This document shows positions 37,025-45,711 of a stretch of DNA of 55,506 bases, one piece after another. The stretch is from Lachnospiraceae bacterium (GTDB taxonomy: Bacteria; Bacillota; Clostridia; Lachnospirales; Lachnospiraceae): assembly GCA_021199495.1 (NCBI GenBank), contig JAJQHY010000088.1, forward strand, positions 1 to 55,506. The letters are read 5' to 3'. The notes below the pieces were generated by a model, which saw only the letters and a program-made list of their open reading frames with translations, was not told the origin of the DNA and made no database searches. Within the stretch, counting starts at the first letter, position 1. Each line of letters starts with the position of its first letter. Position numbers and translations under genes: made by a program.

Positions 37025-37078
37025 ACGGGACTGTTGTCTGTCCGTCGGGAAATCCGGCTGGTCATACAGCAGTCCCGT
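37025..37078 (+). other. 13-bp hairpin before S8 protease gene
   Basis: ACGGGACTGTTGT (37025-37037) pairs with ACAGCAGTCCCGT (37066-37078), one G-U pair, ending 11 bases before the ATG at 37090 and abutting the ribosome site AAGGG. It could end apeptidase-gene transcription (a weak GTTTT follows) or limit translation of the protease. Confidence 0.6.
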
Positions 37079-37089
37079 AAGGGCGTTTT

Positions 37090-38832
37090 ATGGACGATGA
37101 AAAGATGGAATCCGTCCTGAATCTGGCGAGAATGTTGTCAGATGAGACACGACAGAGCTCAGAGACACTGAACGCGGGCTATGATGAGGAGGATGACAGC
37201 TGGGAGATCATTATCAAGTATAACGGTGACCTTGAGAGTACGTTGCCAAAGGGCATTACGCTGGAGCCGTTGATTGCCGGATACGGGATTCTGACGGTTC
37301 CAGCGTCTCTAATGGAGAATGTCGCGCCCAATCCGCAGATTGAGTACGCGGAGCTGCCGAAGAGACTGTATTTTGAGCAGAAGTCTGACAGCCGGACCAT
37401 TTTTTTGCAGGATCAAACGAGTGTGGGCGAAACTTCCCTGACCGGCGAGGGCATTCTGATCGCGGTAATCGATTCCGGGATTGACTACACATTGCCGAAT
37501 TTTCGTAACCCTGACGGCTCCACGAGGATTGAGGCTCTTTGGGATCAGACCCTGCGTCCGGACGCGGAAAACCCACCTCCGGAAGGCTTTGCGCAGGGAA
37601 GATTGTTTACACGTCACAGGATCAATGATGCGCTGCGCCTGGCCTTACCTTTGGAAGCGGTTCCTTCCGCAGACACAAGCGGCCACGGGACGGCGGTGGC
37701 CGGAATCGCGGCTTCGAGTCGGCTTGCGGGTGAGTATACGGGCATCGCGCCGGGCTGTGATCTTTTGATCGTAAAGCTCGGGAACCCGTCAGATAAGGGC
37801 TTTCCCAGAACGACGGAGCTGATGCGGGCGCTGACCTTCAGCGTGCGGTATGCCTTCGCGCGCAATCAGCCGCTGGTCATCAACTTAAGCTTCGGCAACA
37901 GCTACGGCTCTCACAATGGAACCTCGCTTCTGGAGCGCTTCATCGATAATGTTTCGGAAATCGGCCGGACAGCAATCTGCATCGGCACCGGCAATGAGGG
38001 CCTTGCCGGCGGGCGCGCAAGCGGATATCTCACCGAAGGGGAGCCTGCGGAGGTGGAAATACAGGTGGCCTCCTATGAAGCCAATTTAAGCATCCAGTTC
38101 TGGAAAAATTTCGTGGATTCCTATACGCTTCGACTGACAGCGCCGGGCGGGGAGAGCCTGCTCATCGATCCGGCACTTTCTGGCAGGATGGAGAGGATGT
38201 TGGGACATACGAGGGTGCTTGCTTTTGCGGGGCAGCCCACGCCGTACAGCACCAATCAGGAGATTTATTTCGAGCTGCTGCCGTCAGAATACTATATCGA
38301 CGAAGGCGTCTGGCGTATTCGCCTGGAGCCGTCCCTGATCCGGAATGGTTTTTACTATCTCTATCTGCCGGTCGCTTCCACGCGAAACCTCGGCACGAGA
38401 TTTTTAAACCCGTCGCAGGAAATGACACTGACAATTCCATCCACGGCCTCCAGAGCCATCGCAGTGTCTGCCTTCCATCCGCTGACCGGCGAGTTTGCGG
38501 ATTTTGCCGGTAGAGGTGCCGTTTCCCTGGATCAGTTCCAGGAAAAGAGTAATATCGGTGCCGTCCGCCCGACGATTGCGGCACCGGGCGTGGATGTCGC
38601 TGCGCCCATGCCGGGAGGAGGCTACGCTGCATTTACAGGCACCAGCTTCGCGGCGCCCTTCGCTGCCGGTACCGCCGCGCTCATGATGGAATGGGGAATT
38701 TTACGCGGGCATGATTATTTCCTCTATGGCGAAAAGCTGAAGGCTGAACTGATCCGCGCGGTCCGCCCGCTGCCGGGGATTGCGCGCTATCCATCAGAAA
38801 AAGCGGGTTTTGGGGGCCTGTATCTGAAATAA
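37090..38832 (+). CDS. CspA-like subtilisin family (S8) protease
   Basis: 580 residues with an intact catalytic triad: I-A-V-I-D-S-G-I-D (Asp ~127), S-G-H-G-T-A-V-A-G (His ~198) and G-T-S-F-A-A-P (Ser ~519). A large insert with beta-jelly-roll character separates His and Ser regions, as in the CspA/B/C proteases that process spore cortex lytic enzyme in clostridia. N-terminal ~95 residues look like the Csp prodomain; there is no signal peptide. No sleC or other spore gene is adjacent, so the substrate is open. Similar Csp-like copies are common in non-germination contexts in this family. Confidence 0.92.
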   Translation: MDDEKMESVLNLARMLSDETRQSSETLNAGYDEEDDSWEIIIKYNGDLESTLPKGITLEPLIAGYGILTVPASLMENVAPNPQIEYAELPKRLYFEQKSDSRTIFLQDQTSVGETSLTGEGILIAVIDSGIDYTLPNFRNPDGSTRIEALWDQTLRPDAENPPPEGFAQGRLFTRHRINDALRLALPLEAVPSADTSGHGTAVAGIAASSRLAGEYTGIAPGCDLLIVKLGNPSDKGFPRTTELMRALTFSVRYAFARNQPLVINLSFGNSYGSHNGTSLLERFIDNVSEIGRTAICIGTGNEGLAGGRASGYLTEGEPAEVEIQVASYEANLSIQFWKNFVDSYTLRLTAPGGESLLIDPALSGRMERMLGHTRVLAFAGQPTPYSTNQEIYFELLPSEYYIDEGVWRIRLEPSLIRNGFYYLYLPVASTRNLGTRFLNPSQEMTLTIPSTASRAIAVSAFHPLTGEFADFAGRGAVSLDQFQEKSNIGAVRPTIAAPGVDVAAPMPGGGYAAFTGTSFAAPFAAGTAALMMEWGILRGHDYFLYGEKLKAELIRAVRPLPGIARYPSEKAGFGGLYLK

Positions 38833-38835
38833 AAG

Positions 38836-38864
38836 TTGTGTTTTTAACGTGATGATGTTAGAAT
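38836..38864 (+). promoter_or_regulatory. Promoter of the degV-cysE region
   Basis: TTGTGT (38836-38841), 17 bp, TAGAAT (38859-38864), giving a leader of about 110 bases before the DegV gene. Confidence 0.6.
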
Positions 38865-38984
38865 ACTTTTAAATGGGATAGATGAATTTAAACGGCAGAG
38901 GTTCGGTGCAGGAGTGAACGGAACCCGGTTCGGAAAATGGAGTATCTTAAAAATGAGCAAACAGGATAAGAGAGGGAGGATTTT

Positions 38985-39872
38985 ATGGCATTTCACATTA
39001 TCACGGATTCCGCGTCCGATGTACCCAGATCCGTCAGGGAGGAGTTTGGTCTGCATGTAATCCCCACGCCTGTCTCGATTGACGAAGTGGATTATTTTGA
39101 CGGCGAGACTATCTGGCCGGAGGAATTCTATCGGATTCAGGCCGAAGGCAAAAGCGATATCAAAACCTATCATATCAGCCAGCAGATGTTTTATGATCAT
39201 TTCCGCCCCTATGCCGAGGCGGGCGATGAAGTCCTCTACATCTGTTTTTCCACGGGCATAGCCGGTACCTTTCAGGCAGCCAATCTGGCGAAGGCGGATC
39301 TTTTGGAGGAGTTTCCGGATTTTCAGATTACGATTATTGATTCCAAATGTGCTTCCATCGGCTTTGGCCTGGTGACCTATTATCTGCTTCTGATGCAGAA
39401 AAACGGCGCGCCGAAGGAACTGATCATCGAGGCGGCTTCCTTTTTCTGCGAGCATATGAAGATCCAGTTTACCGTGGAGACGCTTCATTACCTGTATAAG
39501 GGAGGCCGAGTCGGCGCACTCAGCGCTGCAGCCGGCGGTATTCTGGATATCAAACCGATCCTGATAGTAGATGAAGAGGGAGCACTGAAGGGATCCGAGA
39601 ATGTCCGCGGCTGGAAAAAGGCAATCCGGCGCGTGGAGGACATGATCGGTGAGAAGTGTCACGACCTGGATCATCAGATCATCGGCGTCGTGAGCGGAAG
39701 CGATCTTTCCCTGGCTGATCAGGTGGGAGATTACCTGATGGAGCGTTATCATGCGAAGGGGGTATTAAAGAGTCAGGTTGGCTGCGCGATCGGTGCGCAT
39801 ACCGGCGGCGGGATTGTGGGAATCACAGCCTTAGACGCCGTTAATCCCGCGTATGAGCAATATCTCTTTTAA
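38985..39872 (+). CDS. DegV family fatty-acid-binding protein
   Basis: 295 residues beginning F-H-I-I-T-D-S-A-S-D-V-P, the DegV hallmark, with C-F-S-T-G-I-A-G-T-F-Q-A near residue 85 and Y-L-Y-K-G-G-R-V-G near residue 165. DegV-fold proteins bind a fatty acid; in Firmicutes the FakB members feed the FakA kinase, but no fakA is present here. GAGGGAGGA is the ribosome site. It is followed after nine bases by the serine acetyltransferase gene. Confidence 0.93.
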   Translation: MAFHIITDSASDVPRSVREEFGLHVIPTPVSIDEVDYFDGETIWPEEFYRIQAEGKSDIKTYHISQQMFYDHFRPYAEAGDEVLYICFSTGIAGTFQAANLAKADLLEEFPDFQITIIDSKCASIGFGLVTYYLLLMQKNGAPKELIIEAASFFCEHMKIQFTVETLHYLYKGGRVGALSAAAGGILDIKPILIVDEEGALKGSENVRGWKKAIRRVEDMIGEKCHDLDHQIIGVVSGSDLSLADQVGDYLMERYHAKGVLKSQVGCAIGAHTGGGIVGITALDAVNPAYEQYLF

Positions 39873-39881
39873 GGATATTCT

Positions 39882-40844
39882 ATGAAAAATTTGTTAAATG
39901 ACGAGATCAACGCACTGGTCGGCGACATTCTGAACGATTATAACTTAAAAAGGCGCATTGACACGGATCAGATTTACAGCCAGCCGGATAAGGCAGTCAT
40001 TACCGAGATTTTGTCCAACCTGCAGAAAATCATTTTCCGCGGCTATTACCGCAATCAGCACTACCGGATCTACACAGCACAGAATAATCTGTCCATGCTT
40101 TTAGAGGATATTCTTTTCAATTTAAGCAAGCAGATCATGCTGGTGTTTGAGGGAAAGGCGGTCGCGGAGAACGAGGAGAATACAGAGCTGGAGGAGAAGG
40201 CATATGATATCTGTATCGCGTTTTTGTCACAGATTCCGAAGCTGAGAGAGGCGCTGGAGATGGACGCGCAGGCAGCTTATGACGGAGATCCTGCTGCCGC
40301 GGGAATCGAGGAGATTATCTTTTCCTACCCGGGGTTTTACGCGATTTTCGTCTACAGGATTGCGCACGAGCTGCAGCTTCTGCATGTTCCGTTGATTCCC
40401 AGGATGATGACGGAGATTGCGCACAGCGCCACGGGCATCGACATTCATCCTGGCGCTACGATCGGCAGAAGCTTTTTTATGGATCATGGTACAGGCATTG
40501 TGATCGGGGAAACGACGATTATCGGCGACAATGTGAAGGTCTATCAGGGCGTCACCATCGGCGCGCTCTCCACCAGAGGCGGCCAGAATCTGAGAAATAA
40601 AAAGCGCCATCCCACCATCGAGGATAATGTGACCATTTACTCCAACGCTTCCATTCTGGGCGGCGACACCGTGATCGGCCGCAATGCAGTCATCGGCGGC
40701 AATACCTTCATCACCAAATCGGTTCCCGCCAATACCAGCGTCAGCATTGCCAGTCCCGAGCTGATTTACCGTTACGGCAATCATACGGAGAAGGAAAAGC
40801 TGCAGGAGCTGACACAGGAGGAAAACTGGGACTGGACGATCTAA
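39882..40844 (+). CDS. cysE: Serine O-acetyltransferase
   Basis: Acetylates serine to O-acetylserine for cysteine synthesis. 320 residues: a helical N-terminal half and a left-handed beta-helix of hexapeptide repeats (I-D-I-H-P-G-A-T-I-G, D-H-G-T-G-I-V-I-G-E-T, V-T-I-G-A-L). It is of the longer EpsC-like type. No cysteine synthase gene is adjacent. It lies directly after degV in the same transcript and before a TPR lipoprotein. The symbol follows family membership. Confidence 0.9.
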   Translation: MKNLLNDEINALVGDILNDYNLKRRIDTDQIYSQPDKAVITEILSNLQKIIFRGYYRNQHYRIYTAQNNLSMLLEDILFNLSKQIMLVFEGKAVAENEENTELEEKAYDICIAFLSQIPKLREALEMDAQAAYDGDPAAAGIEEIIFSYPGFYAIFVYRIAHELQLLHVPLIPRMMTEIAHSATGIDIHPGATIGRSFFMDHGTGIVIGETTIIGDNVKVYQGVTIGALSTRGGQNLRNKKRHPTIEDNVTIYSNASILGGDTVIGRNAVIGGNTFITKSVPANTSVSIASPELIYRYGNHTEKEKLQELTQEENWDWTI

Positions 40845-40856
40845 TAGAAAGGTTTT

Positions 40857-41924
40857 ATGATGCACAAAATGATAAAACGACTGCTGTTTACAGCTGCGTG
40901 TGCCCTTGTATTGACAGGATGTTCATCGCGCAATACCATAGAAGATTCGGACGTTCAGGCGACGGCTTCATCGGAATCCGAAAGCGAAGTATATACGCTG
41001 ATCGAGGATATGAAATATGAGGATGCGCTTACATTGCTGGACAGCGAGGATTCTGGTACACAGGAAAAGCTGCGCGTGAAGGGCATCTGCTACATGGGTC
41101 TGGGACAGTATGAGAATGCTGTGTCCTGCTTTGAGGAGGCACTGTCTGAGAATACCGGATTTTTATATGAAATTGATTACGATATTAATAAATATCTGGC
41201 GGTTGCCTATAATAAGCTCGGTGAGTATGAGAAGGCCGAGCAGGTGTACGCCGCCATGTGCGCCTTAAAACCGAATGATTCAGACTCCTGGTATATGCAT
41301 GGTGTGACCTACCTGGAACTGGGACAGTATGAGGATGCGGTGACCTGCTTTGATACCGCGGTTGATTTGTCGCCTACGGACTATGATCTGATGATTTCCA
41401 TCTATCAGGCGCTTGCGCAGTACGGCTACCGGACGCTGGGAGAGGAGTATATATCCAATATTCTGGACAGCAGCTCAAGCATCAGCGATTATGACAGGGG
41501 GCGCATTCTTTATTACACCGGCGAATACAGCCAGGCCATCGTGTATCTGGAAAAGGTGAAATCAGACGGCAATCAGGACGTGATTCTGTATCTGGCCATG
41601 AGCTACGAAGCCCTGGGCGATTATAATTATGCCGCGAATGTCTATACCTCCGGACTGGATCTGGGCGAGAGCGCTGTATTATACAATCAGCTCGGTCTCT
41701 GTCAGTTGAAGCTTGGCCGCTATGAGGAGGCGCTGGAATCGTTTACCGCGGGGATTGCCTGCAACGATACCTCGCTTAGGCAGAACCTTCGGTTTAACCA
41801 GATCGTGGCTTACGAGATGCTGGGCGACTTTGATACGGCGAAGACGCTGATGGAGCAGTATGTCAGCGATTATCCCAATGACGAGGAGGCACAGCGGGAG
41901 TACCTGTTTTTGCAGAGCAGGTAA
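40857..41924 (+). CDS. TPR-repeat lipoprotein
   Basis: 355 residues. The signal ends L-T-G-C (Cys22), and a run of polar residues follows. From ~residue 45 the protein is made of about eight TPRs (e.g. Y-M-G-L-G-Q-Y-E-N-A-V-S-C-F-E-E-A-L; Y-L-E-L-G-Q-Y-E-D-A-V-T-C-F). These are canonical TPRs, unlike the cassette of the array at 830-10515, so it is not a close member of that family. AGAAAGG precedes the ATG; a second ATG is directly adjacent. Probably a membrane-attached scaffold outside the cell. Confidence 0.9.
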   Translation: MMHKMIKRLLFTAACALVLTGCSSRNTIEDSDVQATASSESESEVYTLIEDMKYEDALTLLDSEDSGTQEKLRVKGICYMGLGQYENAVSCFEEALSENTGFLYEIDYDINKYLAVAYNKLGEYEKAEQVYAAMCALKPNDSDSWYMHGVTYLELGQYEDAVTCFDTAVDLSPTDYDLMISIYQALAQYGYRTLGEEYISNILDSSSSISDYDRGRILYYTGEYSQAIVYLEKVKSDGNQDVILYLAMSYEALGDYNYAANVYTSGLDLGESAVLYNQLGLCQLKLGRYEEALESFTAGIACNDTSLRQNLRFNQIVAYEMLGDFDTAKTLMEQYVSDYPNDEEAQREYLFLQSR

Positions 41925-41941
41925 ATGCGGAGAGTGTGAAT

Positions 41942-43090
41942 ATGAAGTCGAACATCATTACCTATTTACAGACGTACGGACAGGAGACTTTTTCAGAGAG
42001 GGCATTCAGTGAGGTGGATGCCCTTATTCTGTGCCAGTTTTCCTATTTAAAATTTGAAGGTATCATTCCGGGAATACAGACTGGCGAAGAACATGATGCC
42101 GACAGAACGCCGGATCTAGTGACCATTCTGGACATCTGGCGAAATCCGAACCGGGAAAACATGTTCTATGACACACGCTTTGAGGAGGAAAACCGGGCAT
42201 TGGCGGAGGCTATGCTTTTGTCCAGGCGTTTTAAGAAAGCCCGTTTTGGCCTGTTTCTGGATTTTGTAAATGAAGAGGAGCATGTCCAGTTCAGCGCCAT
42301 GACATGCCTTCTGGAGGACGGCAGTGTGAAGATCATTTACCGGGGCACTGACGAGAGTATCGTCGGCTGGCGGGAGGATATGAACATGGCTTTTACTTAT
42401 CCGATTCCCGGACAGGAGTACAGCAGCCGTTATCTGGAGCTCGCAGCAGCCTGTTTTGATGGACCGTTAGACATCCTGGGGCATTCCAAGGGCGGCAATC
42501 TGGCGGTGTATGCTGCCATGAATGCGCCAGAAGGGGTACAGGCGCGGATTGATACAATCTATAATATGGACGGGCCGGGATTTAAAAAGGGCGTCTGCAG
42601 CCTGGAGCTATTTACGAAAATTGAGCCGAAAATCTTAAAAATCATTCCCCGTTCCTCTCTGGTTGGCATGATTCTGGAAAATTACGGCGGTTATAAGGTG
42701 GTGGACAGCTCCACTGTGGGGCTGTTACAGCATTTTGCCTGCTCCTGGGTGGTGGACGGCAGAGCGTTTTCTTATCTGGAGAAGGTGGACGAAGGACAGC
42801 GTATTTTCAATGACGCTCTGCGGGAGTGGCTGGACCGCCTGACAGAGGAAGAGCAGAGGACCTTTGTGGACACGCTTTTTGAAATCCTGGAGGCGAGCGG
42901 CGCTGCAGATCTGGTGGAGTTCACGCAGGATTATAAGGGCTGCATTACCAGGATGATCGGCGCGTTTCAAAACCAGGACACGGCGAAAAAGAAGCAGGCA
43001 GCAAGGGTCATCCGCCTTTTGTTTCAGATCTCCGGAGAGACACTGAAAGAGCAGGCGCAGGACTGGATTCTGGAAAAGCTGGAGAAATAA
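41942..43090 (+). CDS. DUF2974 (Mbeg1-like) alpha/beta hydrolase
   Basis: 382 residues; ATG 41942 is nine bases after GGAG, better placed than the GTG at 41936. The lipase-type nucleophile elbow G-H-S-K-G-G-N occurs near residue 183, and I-Y-R-G-T-D-E (oxyanion-loop-like) near residue 135, both as in the DUF2974/Mbeg1-like group. No signal peptide, so an internal esterase or lipase; substrate unknown. It follows the TPR lipoprotein by 17 bases. Confidence 0.9.
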   Translation: MKSNIITYLQTYGQETFSERAFSEVDALILCQFSYLKFEGIIPGIQTGEEHDADRTPDLVTILDIWRNPNRENMFYDTRFEEENRALAEAMLLSRRFKKARFGLFLDFVNEEEHVQFSAMTCLLEDGSVKIIYRGTDESIVGWREDMNMAFTYPIPGQEYSSRYLELAAACFDGPLDILGHSKGGNLAVYAAMNAPEGVQARIDTIYNMDGPGFKKGVCSLELFTKIEPKILKIIPRSSLVGMILENYGGYKVVDSSTVGLLQHFACSWVVDGRAFSYLEKVDEGQRIFNDALREWLDRLTEEEQRTFVDTLFEILEASGAADLVEFTQDYKGCITRMIGAFQNQDTAKKKQAARVIRLLFQISGETLKEQAQDWILEKLEK

Positions 43091-43134
43091 ATTCAGGCAG
43101 GATGATTTTTTTATAGAGTTTTTAGAACCAAACC

Positions 43135-43163
43135 TTGTAACTTCTGACAATTCATGGTAAAGT
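43135..43163 (+). promoter_or_regulatory. Promoter of the uronate operon
   Basis: TTGTAA (43135-43140), 17 bp, TAAAGT (43158-43163) with extended TG. Downstream TGTGTG (43177-43182) and CACACA (43201-43206) form an inverted repeat that reaches the ribosome site and may be an operator or hairpin. Confidence 0.55.
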
Positions 43164-43223
43164 AAAGAAGTAGATTTGTGTGCATTATTGATAAAAATTT
43201 CACACAGGAAGGGGTAATAAAAC

Positions 43224-44075
43224 ATGGGAATGGAGATTCGCTATTCCGCGAACCAGAAGGACGTAAAGCGTTACACCACCCAGGAGCTGCGGGATGAATT
43301 CCTGATTCAGAACCTGTATGTGCCGAATGAGGTTGTGGCGGTTTACTCTCACGTGGATCGTATGGTAACTGTAGGCTGCATGCCTACCACCGAGGTCGTG
43401 CCGATTGACAAGGGCATTGACTGCTGGCACAATTTCGGCACCGATTATTTCCTGGAGAGGAGAGAGATCGGTATTTTCAATATCGGAGAGGGAAAGGGCA
43501 CCATCGTCGCTGATGATGAGACCTTTGACCTGGGCTATAAGGATTGCCTGTACATCACCAAGGGCACGAAAAAGGTGACTTTTGCCAGCGCGGATCCGGA
43601 GCATCCGGCTAAATTCTATATGGTCAGCGCACCGGCGCATTGCTCTTACAAGACCACATTTATTTCCATTGATGACGCGGCCAAGAGAACCCTTGGCTCT
43701 CTGGAGAATTCCAACAGACGCACGATTAACCAGTTCATTCACCCGGATGTCCTGCCTACCTGTCAGCTTTCCATGGGCATGACCTGCTTAGAGCCCGGCA
43801 GCGTCTGGAACACGATGCCCTGCCACACGCATGAGCGCCGCATGGAGATTTATACATACTTTGAAGTGCCGGAGGATAACGTGGTCATGCACTTCATGGG
43901 TGAGCCCACCGAGACCAGACACATTGTGATGCAGAATGAGGAAGCGGTCATCAGCCCGTCCTGGAGCATTCACTGTGCGTCTGCGACGTCCAACTATACC
44001 TTTATCTGGGCCATGGGTGGTGAGAACCAGGCGTTTGACGATATGGACAATCTTGTGCCCACGCAGCTGAGATAA
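43224..44075 (+). CDS. kduI: 5-keto-4-deoxyuronate isomerase
   Basis: Converts 5-keto-4-deoxyuronate (from pectin or glycosaminoglycan disaccharides) to 3-deoxy-D-glycero-2,5-hexodiulosonate. 283 residues, typical length; cupin-fold zinc ligands in P-C-H-T-H-E-R-R-M-E and the later H-F-M-G, with R-Y-S-A-N at the N-terminus as in the family. AGGAAGGGG is the ribosome site. First gene of a four-gene operon. Confidence 0.96.
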   Translation: MGMEIRYSANQKDVKRYTTQELRDEFLIQNLYVPNEVVAVYSHVDRMVTVGCMPTTEVVPIDKGIDCWHNFGTDYFLERREIGIFNIGEGKGTIVADDETFDLGYKDCLYITKGTKKVTFASADPEHPAKFYMVSAPAHCSYKTTFISIDDAAKRTLGSLENSNRRTINQFIHPDVLPTCQLSMGMTCLEPGSVWNTMPCHTHERRMEIYTYFEVPEDNVVMHFMGEPTETRHIVMQNEEAVISPSWSIHCASATSNYTFIWAMGGENQAFDDMDNLVPTQLR

Positions 44076-44173
44076 GTGCTGCAATTTCAGTAAAATCGTG
44101 ATTGAGAGGGCGGAAGAGAGTTCTGCGTCTTTCGTCCCCTGTATCATAAAACATCAGAAAGAAGGAGAAAATT

Positions 44174-44965
44174 ATGGTAAGTTTTAGTTTGGAAGGCAAA
44201 GTAGCTATGGTAACCGGCGCTTCCTACGGCATCGGTTTCGCAATCGCCAGCGCGTACGCCGAGGCGGGCGCTACCATCACATTCTGCGACATCAAGCAGG
44301 AACTGGTGGACAAGGGTCTGGCTGCATATGCGGAGAAAGGCATCACCGCTTATGGCTACGTCTGCAACGTCTGCGATGAGGAGCAGGTAAAGGCTATGGT
44401 AGCCCAGATCGAGGAAGAGCATGGTGTAATCGATATCCTGGTCAATAACGCCGGCATCATCAAGAGAATCCCGATGACAGAGATGAGCGCGGATGCATGG
44501 CGCCAGGTCATCGATGTAGACCTGACCGGGCCGTTCATCATGTCCAAGGCCTGCATTCCGTCCATGATCGAAAAGGGCGGCGGCAAGATCATCAACATCT
44601 GCTCCATGATGTCCGAACTTGGCCGTGAGACTGTTTCCGCTTACGCGGCAGCCAAGGGCGGCTTAAAGATGCTCACCAGAAATATCTGCTCCGAGTACGG
44701 CCAGTACAATATCCAGTGCAACGGCATCGGACCTGGCTACATCGAGACTCCGCAGACTGCTCCTTTACGTGAGCGTCAGGCTGACGGTTCCAGACATCCG
44801 TTTGATCAGTTTATCGTAGGCAGAACTCCTGCGGGACGCTGGCTGCAGACCGAGGAACTGACCGGACCGGCAGTGTTCCTGGCAAGTGAAGCTTCCAACG
44901 CGGTGAACGGACACATCCTGTATGTGGACGGCGGTATCCTGGCTTACATCGGCAAGCAGCCGTAA
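44174..44965 (+). CDS. SDR dehydrogenase, KduD / gluconate 5-dehydrogenase type
   Basis: 263-residue short-chain dehydrogenase. T-G-A-S-Y-G-I-G is the NAD(P) loop, N-N-A-G the structural motif, and Y-A-A-A-K (Tyr-x-x-x-Lys) the catalytic pair. In this operon it most likely reduces 3-deoxy-hexodiulosonate to 2-keto-3-deoxygluconate (KDG), the KduD/DhuD step; by sequence alone a gluconate 5-dehydrogenase activity is equally compatible. AAGGAG precedes the ATG. Confidence 0.9.
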   Translation: MVSFSLEGKVAMVTGASYGIGFAIASAYAEAGATITFCDIKQELVDKGLAAYAEKGITAYGYVCNVCDEEQVKAMVAQIEEEHGVIDILVNNAGIIKRIPMTEMSADAWRQVIDVDLTGPFIMSKACIPSMIEKGGGKIINICSMMSELGRETVSAYAAAKGGLKMLTRNICSEYGQYNIQCNGIGPGYIETPQTAPLRERQADGSRHPFDQFIVGRTPAGRWLQTEELTGPAVFLASEASNAVNGHILYVDGGILAYIGKQP

Positions 44966-44979
44966 TACGGAGGATGAAT

Positions 44980-45621
44980 ATGCGGATCGCATTGATCAAT
45001 GAAAACTCACAGGCTGCCAAAAATACTCTGATCTGCGACACGTTAAAAAAGGTTGTCGAACCCATGGGACATACTGTGGACAATTACGGCATGTATTCCG
45101 CTGAGGATGAGAAACAGCTGACCTATGTGCAGTGCGGTATCCTGGCCGGTGTTCTCTTGAATTCCGGCGCCGCAGACTTTGTCGTGACCGGATGCGGTAC
45201 GGGACAGGGCGCCATGCTGGCCTGCAACTCCTTCCCGAAGGTGCTCTGCGGCCACATCACCAATCCGCTGGATGCTTACCTGTTTTCACAGGTAAATGAC
45301 GGCAACTGCGCGGCCATGCCCTTTGCACAGGGCTTTGGCTGGGGCGCGGAGCTCAATCTGGAGACCACCTTTGAGAAGCTGTTTGGCACGCCGGGCGGCG
45401 GTGGCTATCCGAAGGAGAGAGTGGTACCGGAGCAGCGCAACAAAAAGATCCTGGATCAGGTCAAGACTGTAACCTACGCCGATATGGCTGAGATTTTACA
45501 GAAGCTGGATCCGGAGCTGGTGAAGGGTGCTCTTGGCGGCGACCATTTCAAAGAGCTGTTCTACGCAAACTGCAAGTGTGAGAAAATGGCGGCGGCCGTG
45601 GAGGCTGTTGTCGGAAAGTAA
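44980..45621 (+). CDS. RpiB/LacAB-family sugar isomerase, DhuI-like
   Basis: 213 residues from ATG 44980, six bases after CGGAGG; the ATG at 44974 would touch the ribosome site. V-T-G-C-G-T-G-Q-G-A is the RpiB active-site loop with its cysteine, and N-D-G-N-C-A-A-M follows. The C-terminal ~65 residues extend beyond normal RpiB. Streptococcal DhuI, which isomerises 4-deoxy-5-hexosulose-uronate in hyaluronan breakdown, is of this family and length, so it may do the same step as KduI; another sugar phosphate is possible. Confidence 0.85.
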   Translation: MRIALINENSQAAKNTLICDTLKKVVEPMGHTVDNYGMYSAEDEKQLTYVQCGILAGVLLNSGAADFVVTGCGTGQGAMLACNSFPKVLCGHITNPLDAYLFSQVNDGNCAAMPFAQGFGWGAELNLETTFEKLFGTPGGGGYPKERVVPEQRNKKILDQVKTVTYADMAEILQKLDPELVKGALGGDHFKELFYANCKCEKMAAAVEAVVGK

Positions 45622-45641
45622 GATCCATCCCAAAACATAGT

Positions 45642-45681
45642 CCTGCTGCTTTTCCCGGACATTGGGTTTAAAAGCAGCGGG
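45642..45681 (+). other. Hairpin between isomerase and aldolase genes
   Basis: CCTGCTGCTTTT (45642-45653) / AAAAGCAGCGGG (45670-45681), one G-U pair, with an inner CCC/GGG. No T run follows, so it is more likely an mRNA processing or stabilising hairpin than a terminator. Confidence 0.65.
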
Positions 45682-45711
45682 CATTATAAAATTTAAGGAG
45701 AGGGTATTTCC

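Noticed and set aside
45642-45681. Terminator between the isomerase and aldolase genes
   Set aside because: Good stem but no T run after it, and the aldolase belongs to the same pathway; listed as an internal hairpin.
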